Positions 1 to 5,408 of a stretch of 5,589 nucleotides of DNA are shown here, piece after piece. The DNA is from DASPKO01 sp035628055 (GTDB lineage Bacteria > Planctomycetota > Phycisphaerae > Phycisphaerales > UBA1924). The notes beneath the pieces are model-generated. The model saw nothing but the letters and a program-made list of their open reading frames with translations. It was not told the origin of the DNA and searched no databases. The first letter of the stretch is position 1. Every line of letters starts with the position of its first letter. The stretch spans positions 1-5,589 of the forward strand of contig DASPKO010000274.1 in NCBI GenBank assembly GCA_035628055.1. Reading direction: 5' to 3'. A program made the position numbers and the translations under genes.

Positions 1-2
1 GC

Positions 3-386
3 AGCCCCGCGGCACCGCCGGTGCCGGCGCTGCGCCTGGGACCGGACGAGTGGCTGATCGTCGGCGAGCGGGCGCAGGAGGCGGATATCCTCAACCGGCT
101 GCGACAGGTGATGGCCGGCCAGCGGGCGCAGATCCTCGACGTGACCGCCAGCCGCACCACCATCGAGATCAGCGGCGCCGGCGCGACCGAGTTGCTGAGC
201 AAGGGCTGCGGCATCGACCTTCATCCGCGCGTGTTCCTGCCTGGTCAGGCGGCGGCGACGATCCTGGCGCGCACCGGCGTCATCCTGCACCTGACCGATG
301 CGGCGCCGGTCTGGCGCGTGTTCGTCCGCGCCTCGTATGCACGCTATCTGCGCGACTGGTTAACGACCGCGCTGGCGCATCACTGA
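3..386 (+). CDS. soxG: Sarcosine oxidase gamma subunit, C-terminal part (5' end outside window)
   Basis: The reading frame is open from the first bases of the window to the TGA at 384-386, so the start is missing. The roughly 125 residues present match the later part of the SoxG family, which is usually near 190 residues. Seen are a 'LGPDEWLIV' stretch, 'ILDVTASRTTIEISG', a 'KGCGIDLHPRVF' segment and a closing 'YARYLRDWL'. SoxG is a small subunit of the heterotetrameric cytoplasmic sarcosine oxidase, which oxidatively demethylates sarcosine to glycine using FAD, FMN, NAD and tetrahydrofolate. Its fold resembles the folate-binding GcvT-like domain. The subunit is normally encoded last in soxBDAG, and here no sox gene follows, which fits the operon end. 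A GTG at 21 is an internal codon of the same frame and probably not the true start. Identification comes from remembered family patterns, without an alignment. Confidence 0.8.
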   Translation, partial: SPAAPPVPALRLGPDEWLIVGERAQEADILNRLRQVMAGQRAQILDVTASRTTIEISGAGATELLSKGCGIDLHPRVFLPGQAAATILARTGVILHLTDAAPVWRVFVRASYARYLRDWLTTALAHH

Positions 387-490
387 CTGCACTGCGCAGC
401 AAGCATGGGCAGGGCGTTTATCGGCATGGCTCAATGGTTTCTCGGGGAGTCGATCCGTGCCATGGTCGCCGCCCGAGAAGGGAGGATGGC
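387..490. other. Intergenic gap between soxG and the GlcG-like gene
   Basis: These 104 bases hold no supported gene. The only clear signal is the ribosome binding site at the right edge (481-485) that serves the next gene. I found no strong intrinsic terminator or convincing promoter. The spacing allows either a separate promoter for the GlcG-like gene or read-through from soxG. Confidence 0.5.
481..485 (+). promoter_or_regulatory. Shine-Dalgarno sequence of the GlcG-like gene
   Basis: GGAGG lies five bases before the ATG at 491. This selects that ATG over the much earlier in-frame codon at 50, whose upstream translation is Arg-rich and lies out of frame with soxG. Confidence 0.75.
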
Positions 491-931
491 ATGCGTGAGC
501 TGACGCTGGAAGAAGTCGAGAAGCTGCTGAAGACCGGCATCGCCTATGCCCAGTCCAAGGGCTATCCATCCTCGGTCGCGGTGGTCGATATGGGCGGGAA
601 CCTGCGCGGCGCGCTCCGGCCGGAGCTCGGCCGCATCGTCAACATATCGATCGCCGAGAAGAAAGCGTGGACGGCCGTGGCGTTTCAGCGGCCGACCAGC
701 ATGCTGACCCAGCGGCTCGGGCCCGGCGGCACCGGCTACGGCATCATCCACGCCGATCCGCGCATCTGCATCACCCCGGGCGGCTATCCGATCTTCGACA
801 GCGATGGCAGCCTGATCGGCGGCATCGGCGCCTCCGGCGCGCAAGCCGCGGAGGATCAGAACACCTGCCTGGTCGGGCTCAAGGCGTGCGGCTTCACCAC
901 CGACTTCAAGGACCCGCTGCCGCCGCGGTGA
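491..931 (+). CDS. GlcG/HbpS-family (PduO C-terminal-like) heme-binding-type protein
   Basis: This is a complete 146-residue protein, a normal length for a single GlcG/HbpS domain. Family landmarks are the opening helix (about residues 4-24), 'SVAVVDMGGNLRG' (28-40), 'IAEKKAWTAVAF' (54-65), the 'PGGYPIF' turn (96-102) and the Gly-rich 'IGGIGASGAQ' strand (109-118), followed by 'EDQ' (121-123). Known members bind haem or degraded haem (HbpS), or are of unclear role beside glycolate oxidase or 1,2-propanediol genes (GlcG, PduO C-domain). I see no signal peptide, so a cytoplasmic location is inferred. The segment after the GGN turn reads 'ALRPELGR' where many relatives have an 'RMDGA'-type motif, so a diverged ligand site is possible. 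Its last 26 bases overlap the convergent MFS gene. The substrate cannot be named from sequence. Confidence 0.8.
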   Translation: MRELTLEEVEKLLKTGIAYAQSKGYPSSVAVVDMGGNLRGALRPELGRIVNISIAEKKAWTAVAFQRPTSMLTQRLGPGGTGYGIIHADPRICITPGGYPIFDSDGSLIGGIGASGAQAAEDQNTCLVGLKACGFTTDFKDPLPPR

Positions 932-1679
932 CCGGGCGCCAGCGCACCAGCAGGATCAGCGGCAGCACCAGCAGCGCGCAGACGGTGTAAGCGATGAAGG
1001 CGTTGATGTAGCCGATCATCAGCGCCTGGCGGCCGACCTCGTTGCTGAAGCTGAGCAGGCTCGCCGGACTCCCCGAGGCAAGCGCAGCCACGATCGCGTC
1101 AAAGGACCGGTTGAACGGCGTCACCAGCTCGGCGAGCTGCGACTGGTTGACCTTGGCGCTGTGCACGACCAGCGCCACGCTGAGCGAGATGTGGATCGAG
1201 CTGCCGATATTGCGCAGCAGGTGGAACACGCCGCTCGCTTCCGCCATGCGCTCGGCCGGCAGGGTGCGGTAGGAGACCTGGGTCACCGGCACCCAGAGAA
1301 AGCCGACGCCGAGGCCCTGCACCAGCGAGGTCCAGGCGACGGCGAAGGTCGTGACGTTGACGTCGAAGCGGGACATCTCCCAACCCGACCACGCCTGCAG
1401 GGTGAAGCCGACGACGAGCCAGAGCCGCGGGTCGAAGCGATTGGCGTAGATCATGAACAGGAAGCCGGCCAGCGTGCCGATGCCGCGCATGCCGAGCAGG
1501 AAGCCGACGATCGAGTCCGGATAGCCGCGGATGGTTTGCAGCATGGACGGCAGCAGCGTCAGCGGCGTGAAGTTGAGCATGCCGAAGAGGAGGACGAGCA
1601 GCATGCCGATGCCGAAATTGCGGTCGAGCAGCAGGCGCAGATCAAGGAACGGCCGCCGTGTGGTCAGGCTGTGCGGCCG
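906..1679 (-). CDS. DHA2-family MFS drug exporter (EmrB/QacA type), C-terminal half, 5' truncated at a junction
   Basis: The stop is TGA at 908-906. About 257 residues of recognisable sequence run leftward from near 1679, starting at 'LTTRRPFLDLRLLLDRNF', which in 14-helix DHA2 exporters lies at the loop before the later helices. Roughly six hydrophobic helices follow. The loop 'LPAERMAEASGVFHLLRNIGSS' matches the DHA2 hallmark near helix 13 (AEASG...RNxGgS). The protein ends with a hydrophobic helix 'VCALLVLPLILLV' and a short basic tail. These proteins are inner-membrane proton-coupled exporters, often partnered with an EmrA-type adaptor. The first half, about 250 residues, is absent. Upstream the frame stays open only because it runs antisense to ffh, where the translation becomes Ser/Pro-rich. 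The substrate is unknown. In the intact locus it would face the GlcG-like gene tail to tail. Confidence 0.8.
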   Translation of the reverse strand, partial: RPHSLTTRRPFLDLRLLLDRNFGIGMLLVLLFGMLNFTPLTLLPSMLQTIRGYPDSIVGFLLGMRGIGTLAGFLFMIYANRFDPRLWLVVGFTLQAWSGWEMSRFDVNVTTFAVAWTSLVQGLGVGFLWVPVTQVSYRTLPAERMAEASGVFHLLRNIGSSIHISLSVALVVHSAKVNQSQLAELVTPFNRSFDAIVAALASGSPASLLSFSNEVGRQALMIGYINAFIAYTVCALLVLPLILLVRWRPVTAAAAGP

Positions 1680-1750
1680 GGCTGGCGGTGACGAAGAGGG
1701 GGAGGGCGGGCCGCTGGCCGGGCTGGTTCCGGGCGCGGGCGCCTCGCTCG
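1680..1750. other. Probable chimeric junction: MFS fragment to ffh fragment
   Basis: Left of this zone the minus strand encodes a confident MFS exporter; right of it the plus strand encodes a confident Ffh GTPase. Each gene lacks its 5' part, and neither a start codon, an Ffh N domain nor an MFS N-terminal half is found between them in any frame I read. Base composition also rises here. The exact breakpoint cannot be placed: the plus-strand peptide from 1684 to about 1745 is low-complexity Gly/Glu/Pro and could belong to either piece. Confidence 0.7.
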
Positions 1751-2976
1751 GCGAGGAGCATCCCGGTGTGCTCCGGGTCTCGCCCGGGCCCACGGTGGTC
1801 ATGATGTGCGGCTTGCAGGGCTCGGGGAAGACGACGACATGCGGGAAGCTGGCCGCGTATCTGAAGAAGCGCGGGCGGTCGGTGCTGCTGGTGGCGGCCG
1901 ACCTGCAGCGGCCCGCGGCGGTGGAGCAGCTCCAGACCGTGGCGGAGCAGGTGCAGCGCGAGATGCCGGGCGGTGCGACGGTCACGTTCTACGCCGAGCC
2001 GGACAAGGTGGCGCAGTACGGGAAGGCGGTGGGGGTCGCGGTGGGCGTCTGCCAGCGGGCGGTGGCCCATGCCCGGGCGCGGGGCGTCGACACGGTGATC
2101 CTCGACACGGCGGGGCGGCTGCACGTCAACGACGAGCTGATGGGGGAGCTGGCCCAGGTGAACCGGGCGGTGGGGCCGCACCAGGTCTTCCTGGTGGTCG
2201 ACGCGATGACGGGGCAGGACGCGGTCAACTCCGCCCGCGCGTTCCATGACAAGCTCGAGGTCGACGGGGTCATCCTGACCAAGTTCGACTCGGACACGCG
2301 GGGTGGGGCGGCGCTCTCGGTGCGGCACGTGACCGGGGCCCCGATCCGCTTCGCGGGCGTCGGGGAGAAGCTCGAGGCCCTGCAGGAGTTCCACCCCAGG
2401 CGCATGGCGGGGCGGATCCTGGGCATGGGCGACGTGGTCTCGCTGGTGGAGAAGGCGCGCGAGGAGGTGACCGAGGAGGAGGCGGCGCGGCTCGAGGCCA
2501 AGATGGCCAAGGGCGACCTGACGATGGAGGACTTCCTGGGCCAGCTCCGGACGCTGCGGCGCATGGGGCCTCTGAAGCAGTTGCTCGGGCTCCTGCCGGG
2601 CATCGGCTCGGCGCTCAAGGACGTGCACATCGACGACAAGCAACTGGACCGGGTGGAGGCGATCGTCTGCTCGATGACGCCGGCGGAGCGCCGGGGGCCC
2701 TCGGCGCTGAACAACTCGCGCCGGCGGCGCGTGGCGGAGGGATCGGGGACCCGGCAGGAGGAGGTCGGGCAGCTCGTCAAGCAGTTCGAGACGGTGAGCA
2801 AGCTGGCCAGGCAGATGGCGGGGATGAACGCCGCCGCGAAGGTCAAGGCGGTCAAGGAGATGGGGGCGGGCGGGATGGGCGGGATGCTCCCGGGCGTGGG
2901 CGGGCTGCCGGCCTTCCGGTCCAAGGGGAGCACGTACACCCCGAGCATGAAGACGCGGTTCAAGAAGCGCAAGTGA
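1684..2976 (+). CDS. ffh: Signal recognition particle GTPase Ffh, N domain missing (5' truncated)
   Basis: Ffh binds 4.5S/6S SRP RNA and signal peptides at the ribosome exit and docks with FtsY. The G domain is intact: P-loop GLQGSGKT (1810-1833), insertion-box DLQRPAA (1900-1920), DTAGR (2104-2118), TKFD (2278-2289) and GVGEK (2356-2370). The M domain follows, with a 'MGPLKQLLGLLPGIG' finger-loop region and the RNA-binding signature SRRRRVAEGSGT (2716-2751). It ends in a Gly/Met-rich stretch and a basic tail, 'TPSMKTRFKKRK'. The 'MMCGLQGSGKTTTCGKL' wording and this tail recall Planctomycetes of the Phycisphaerae type, from memory. The roughly 85-residue helical N domain is absent; confident homology begins only near 1750, so the first codons are uncertain. 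Without the N domain it could not form the normal FtsY complex. The next gene overlaps its stop by 4 nt. Confidence 0.9.
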   Translation, partial: GGDEEGEGGPLAGLVPGAGASLGEEHPGVLRVSPGPTVVMMCGLQGSGKTTTCGKLAAYLKKRGRSVLLVAADLQRPAAVEQLQTVAEQVQREMPGGATVTFYAEPDKVAQYGKAVGVAVGVCQRAVAHARARGVDTVILDTAGRLHVNDELMGELAQVNRAVGPHQVFLVVDAMTGQDAVNSARAFHDKLEVDGVILTKFDSDTRGGAALSVRHVTGAPIRFAGVGEKLEALQEFHPRRMAGRILGMGDVVSLVEKAREEVTEEEAARLEAKMAKGDLTMEDFLGQLRTLRRMGPLKQLLGLLPGIGSALKDVHIDDKQLDRVEAIVCSMTPAERRGPSALNNSRRRRVAEGSGTRQEEVGQLVKQFETVSKLARQMAGMNAAAKVKAVKEMGAGGMGGMLPGVGGLPAFRSKGSTYTPSMKTRFKKRK

Positions 2977-3548
2977 GCAAGCCCCGCCGAGAACCCAGGC
3001 CGACCCGGGCCGAGCGCCCGCCCGCGCGGCGGGTGAGCGTGCGCCGGCGCGCCCCGGGCGCGGGGGGGGCGGTGGGGCCCGCGCTGGACCTGCAGCAGGT
3101 CTGGTACGCGCGCGAGCTGTTCTGGAACAACGTGGTGCGCGAGATGCTCGCCGCCCTGGCGGCGCTTCCCACGGAGCGGCCCGAGCAGGCCCGCGAGGTC
3201 TTCGACGGGCGGATGGCGGTGATCACCAAGCAGAACGCGCGGATCCCGATCGCGGAGATCGTCCCCCTGTTCGCCTTCGGGATGGCCAACGGGGGCGTCT
3301 CGGCCGAGGCACTCGAGGCGGTGGAGTACACCGTGTTCCGCGTCCGCACGCCCGCCGGGGAGATGTACACGCTGCCCCTGCACGAGATCCGCGGGATCCA
3401 CTCGATGACGCCCGAGCTGCTCAAGCAGCTCGAGCAGCGGGCGATCCAGAACGTGACGGACGAGGACCAGGAGCGCGGGCCGTTCGGCTTCGCGGCCTTC
3501 GTGCGCCGCGAGCCTCCCGCCCCCCCGCACGCCGAGCCGGCGATCTGA
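2973..3548 (+). CDS. Unknown 191-residue protein translationally coupled to ffh
   Basis: The GTG start shares four bases with the ffh TGA (GTGA at 2973-2976), an arrangement typical of translational coupling; I see no strong separate Shine-Dalgarno. I do not recognise the family. Residues 1-30 are very basic and Pro-rich, with ten arginines, and are probably disordered. Residues 37-66 form an amphipathic helical stretch with aromatic residues (WYARELFWNN). Residues 78-150 look like a compact alpha/beta domain containing 'RMAVITKQNARIPIAEIVPLF', then 'YTVFRVRTPAGEMYTLPLHEIRGI' read as beta strands, then a helix. The tail (from about 165) is again Pro-rich. There is no signal peptide or membrane helix, so it is probably cytoplasmic. 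The position suggests a link to SRP or ribosomes, and the Arg-rich start would suit RNA binding; both are inference. A later GTG at 3033 is a weaker alternative start. Confidence 0.7.
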   Translation: MSKPRREPRPTRAERPPARRVSVRRRAPGAGGAVGPALDLQQVWYARELFWNNVVREMLAALAALPTERPEQAREVFDGRMAVITKQNARIPIAEIVPLFAFGMANGGVSAEALEAVEYTVFRVRTPAGEMYTLPLHEIRGIHSMTPELLKQLEQRAIQNVTDEDQERGPFGFAAFVRREPPAPPHAEPAI

Positions 3549-3590
3549 GGCGACCGGGCGCGCCCGCTCCGTGGCGTCGGGACGCCTCAG
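3545..3590. terminator. Inverted repeat spanning both convergent stop codons, possible bidirectional terminator
   Basis: CTGAGGCG at 3545-3552 is perfectly complementary to CGCCTCAG at 3583-3590. After an A/A mismatch, CC (3554-3555) can pair with GG (3580-3581). A second small palindrome, GGGCGCGCCC (3556-3565), lies inside the loop. The TGA of the 191-residue gene (3546-3548) and the stop of the VOC gene (3589-3587) both lie within the outer arms. No T-run follows on either strand, so this is not a canonical intrinsic terminator; stalling or RNA-end protection is as likely. Confidence 0.5.
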
Positions 3591-3991
3591 TGCCGCCCGC
3601 TCTTCGCCACGGGCTCGGCTCCGTGGGCCCGGGGATGGCGCGGCTGATAGACGCGGAGCTGGCCCGCGCCGGGAACCTGAATCATCGCGACCAGCCCCCA
3701 CCCCTGGTCGCTCACGCCGCAGGCCATCTTCGCCCCCTTGCGCTCCAGCTCCGCGACCGTGGCGACGATGTCGTCGCACATGAGGGAGAGCTCGTGGGTT
3801 CCGGCGGGCAGGGAGTGCTCGCCCCCGGCGGCCCCGGCGGCGGGGTGAACGCCCATCTCGGCGGGGGGCAAGGCGAAGATGAGCCAGCCCTGCCCGGCGT
3901 CCACGGATGAGAGGCCGAGCACGTCCTTGAGAAAGGCCCGGGTGCGTTCGGCATCGGACGAATAGATCATCGTGTGCAGGCCGTCGATCAT
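3587..3991 (-). CDS. VOC-superfamily (glyoxalase/bleomycin-resistance fold) protein
   Basis: This 134-residue protein has the two beta-alpha-beta-beta-beta modules of the vicinal oxygen chelate fold. Module 1 is 'GLHTMIYSSDAERTRAFLKDVLGL' (residues 4-27) with 'GWLIFALPPAEMGVHP' (35-50). Module 2 is 'THELSLMCDDIVATVAELERKGAK' (65-88) with 'DQGWGLVAMIQVPGAGQLRVYQPRHP' (95-120). Possible metal ligands are His6, His49 or His66/Glu67, with Gln116 where related proteins often carry Glu; I cannot tell whether a metal is bound. Members isomerise, cleave or sequester small molecules, and the substrate here is unknown. The ATG at 3991-3989 is chosen because the frame further upstream only translates the tandem repeat (SVPPCLRA units). 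No Shine-Dalgarno precedes it. It lies downstream of the toroid gene on the same strand, 181 bp away. Confidence 0.85.
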   Translation of the reverse strand: MIDGLHTMIYSSDAERTRAFLKDVLGLSSVDAGQGWLIFALPPAEMGVHPAAGAAGGEHSLPAGTHELSLMCDDIVATVAELERKGAKMACGVSDQGWGLVAMIQVPGAGQLRVYQPRHPRAHGAEPVAKSGRH

Positions 3992-3997
3992 GCGGGG

Positions 3998-4006
3998 AGT
4001 GTAACA
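3998..4006 (-). promoter_or_regulatory. Possible extended -10 promoter for a leaderless VOC transcript
   Basis: Read on the minus strand, TGTTACACT fits the extended -10 form TGn-TAnAnT, with TACACT matching TATAAT at the three most conserved positions. Six bases separate it from the ATG, so transcription would begin at or next to the start codon. This agrees with the lack of a Shine-Dalgarno. It is one of the few A/T-containing spots in a very GC-rich region. No -35 is evident; that position lies in the tandem repeat. This is pattern reading only. Confidence 0.3.
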
Positions 4007-4010
4007 GGAA

Positions 4011-4082
4011 GGCACGGAGGCACGGAGGCACGGAGGCACGGAGGCACGGAGGCACGGAGGCACGGAGGCACACAGGCACGGA
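4011..4082. repeat. Nine-copy 8-bp tandem repeat, unit GGCACGGA
   Basis: Seven perfect copies run from 4011 to 4066, then one altered copy GGCACACA (4067-4074) and one perfect copy (4075-4082). Because 8 is not a multiple of 3, the array is open in several frames; on the minus strand it reads as repeats of SVPPCLRA, which produces false Cys/Pro-rich open frames. It lies between the toroid gene's stop and the VOC start, ending 19 bp upstream of that start. Similar short GC-rich arrays turn up in intergenic DNA of large environmental bacterial genomes. Slippage would change copy number between strains. Confidence 0.95.
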
Positions 4083-4133
4083 AGGAGGCAGGGGGCGCGA
4101 AGGGAGCGGGCCAGAGAAGGGCGGGCCGGGCGC

Positions 4134-4158
4134 GGGAGCGGCCGGTGGCCGCGAACCC
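4134..4158. terminator. GC-rich hairpin downstream of the toroid gene
   Basis: GCGGCC (4138-4143) and GGCCGC (4147-4152) form a perfect 6-bp stem around a 3-base loop. GGG (4134-4136) and CCC (4156-4158) could extend it across a small internal bulge. It begins 14 bases after the end of the minus-strand toroid gene (4173). No U-tract follows on the minus strand, so terminator function is only suggested. The remaining bases between the array and the gene (4083-4133) are purine-rich with no other feature seen. Confidence 0.35.
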
Positions 4159-4172
4159 CCGTCGAGCACCGC

Positions 4173-5309
4173 TCACTCGGTCGGCGCGGGCTGGCTCGTG
4201 TCGGGTCGGTCGGGGGCGAGCGCCTCCCAGCGCGCGGGCGCGGGGGCGTCCTGCATAGCCAGCGACATCAGCGCCATCGCGGTGCCGTAGCCCGCCGTGC
4301 GCGGGAAGACCCGATCGTTGAAGGAGCCATCTTCGGCGCGGACCGCCAGGATGAGCTGGGCGAGGCGGCGGCGGTACTCGGCGCGCTCGGGCTCGGGCAG
4401 GAGCTCGATCGCCTGCGCGGCGTAGTAGTGCGCATAGAAAAAGTAGTACGGGGCGATCGCGTACGGCCCCTCGTGCGTGCCCGGCTTGGCCCGGCGGGCC
4501 TCGAGCCATCCCCAGTGCGTGAGGAACGCGTCGAGCGCCCCACGCACCGTCGCCTGGGACGAGCGCCCGGCCAGAAAGAGCGTGCACTCGGTCGCGAGCA
4601 TCCGCCCCACGGCCCCGGGCGTCAGGTCGCGCCCGGGACGCTCGGGACCCACGGCGTAGCTCACGGCGCCCGAGCCGGTGCGCCCGCGCTCGAGAACCGC
4701 CAGGCCGCGCTCGATGATGGCGGCGTCGACCTCGTGCCCGCGGCGCCTCGCCTCGAAGAGGACCTGGAGCGTGGGCGCGGTCATGAAGGGCGAGGCGGGG
4801 CCGGGGCGGTCGCGCCCGGGCGCGCGCGAGTAGCTCCACCCGCCCACGCCCGGGATCTCGGTCTGCGCGATCGCCCGCAGGTAGAACGCGGTCGCGTCGC
4901 GCGCGGGCTGCGCGAGGTCGTCGGGCAGCACGCCGGCCGCCTGGGCCTCGAGCAGGAACCAGAGCCCGTAGGTGTAGCCCCAGCCGCGCACGTCGTATCC
5001 GCCCGCGTAGGTCTCGTGCGACATGAGCGGGTGGGCCGTGGACGCGCAGACGAACCGCGCCGCGCGCCCGACGGCGTCGCGCCGGGCCGCATCGTCGGCG
5101 AAGCCCGGCGCGCGCATGAGCGCCACCGCCGCGATTCCCGTGCCCCCCACGCGGTAGCCGATGGGGATCTGGCCGCGCACGCGGTAGACGCCCTCGTACG
5201 GCCACTCGGCCCGGGCCTCCCCCTCCTGCAGGCCGAGGATGACGGGAACGGCGAGCGTGATCGCCTCGGCGATCGCGGCGGGAGTCGCGGCGGGGAGCTC
5301 GGCCGGCAC
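4173..5309 (-). CDS. Prenyltransferase/squalene-oxidase-repeat (alpha/alpha toroid) protein, N-terminus uncertain
   Basis: From the GTG at 5309-5307 the protein has 378 residues made of successive helical-hairpin repeats. Repeat-like cores with Gly/aromatic turns are 'GYRVGGTGIAAVALM' (51-65), 'GGWSYSRAP...PFMTAPTLQVLFEARRRG' (156-191), 'YYFFYAHYYAAQAIELLP' (288-305) and 'EDGSF...TAGYGTAMALMSLAM' (326-352). 'QTEIPGVGGW' (149-158) resembles a QW motif. The DxDD-type acid motif of squalene-hopene cyclases is not seen, so a non-catalytic binding toroid is more likely; such proteins are common and poorly understood in Planctomycetes. The frame stays open upstream of 5309 through a plausible Pro/Ala linker ('LPPDPPAPPPAEPAPKAR', about 5402-5349). 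The true start, perhaps with a signal peptide before that linker, therefore seems cut off at the junction near 5400. Periplasmic location is inferred from that linker only. Confidence 0.75.
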   Translation of the reverse strand: MPAELPAATPAAIAEAITLAVPVILGLQEGEARAEWPYEGVYRVRGQIPIGYRVGGTGIAAVALMRAPGFADDAARRDAVGRAARFVCASTAHPLMSHETYAGGYDVRGWGYTYGLWFLLEAQAAGVLPDDLAQPARDATAFYLRAIAQTEIPGVGGWSYSRAPGRDRPGPASPFMTAPTLQVLFEARRRGHEVDAAIIERGLAVLERGRTGSGAVSYAVGPERPGRDLTPGAVGRMLATECTLFLAGRSSQATVRGALDAFLTHWGWLEARRAKPGTHEGPYAIAPYYFFYAHYYAAQAIELLPEPERAEYRRRLAQLILAVRAEDGSFNDRVFPRTAGYGTAMALMSLAMQDAPAPARWEALAPDRPDTSQPAPTE

Positions 5310-5387
5310 GGGCGCCGGTGCCGCGGGCGCCTCCTTCGTGCGCGAAAAACGGGCCTTGGGCGCGGGCTCGGCGGGCGGCGGGGCGGG

Positions 5388-5408
5388 CGGATCGGGCGGG
5401 AGCGGGTG
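5388..5408. other. Probable second junction: toroid gene to fliR fragment
   Basis: Up to about 5402 the minus strand still reads as a sensible Pro/Ala-rich N-terminal linker of the toroid protein. From about 5403 the plus strand reads as FliR. Neither gene has a start or its expected N-terminal hydrophobic segment here. As at the first junction, two divergently oriented genes meet head to head with both 5' ends missing. The breakpoint is placed by eye. Confidence 0.5.

Noticed and set aside
50..490. N-terminal extension of the GlcG-like protein to an earlier start at 50
   Set aside because: The added 147 residues are an out-of-frame reading of soxG, and a strong Shine-Dalgarno precedes the ATG at 491.
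1531..1683. Start of ffh at 1531 giving a 481-residue protein
   Set aside because: The first 50 or so residues are antisense to the MFS gene and show no Ffh N domain; the frame is open only by chance across the junction.
3992..4063. N-terminal extension of the VOC protein with Cys/Pro-rich SVPPCLRA repeats
   Set aside because: It is simply the 8-bp array translated; VOC homology starts at the ATG at 3991.
4011..4082. CRISPR array
   Set aside because: The units are 8 bp and directly abutting, with no spacers and no cas genes nearby.
1989..4169. A 726-codon open frame on the minus strand
   Set aside because: It runs antisense to ffh and the 191-residue gene and through the tandem repeat. Its translation is Arg/Pro/Ser-rich without any domain, as expected of a shadow frame in very GC-rich DNA.
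3988..5205. A 405-codon minus-strand open frame overlapping the toroid gene
   Set aside because: It is another frame of the same strand as the toroid protein; the translation is Arg/Ala-rich and ends in repeat-derived SVPPCLRA units.
1700..5400. Mobile element or transposon carrying ffh and its neighbours
   Set aside because: No transposase, integrase, terminal inverted repeats or target duplications were seen at either junction; the contents are ordinary chromosomal genes with cut ends.
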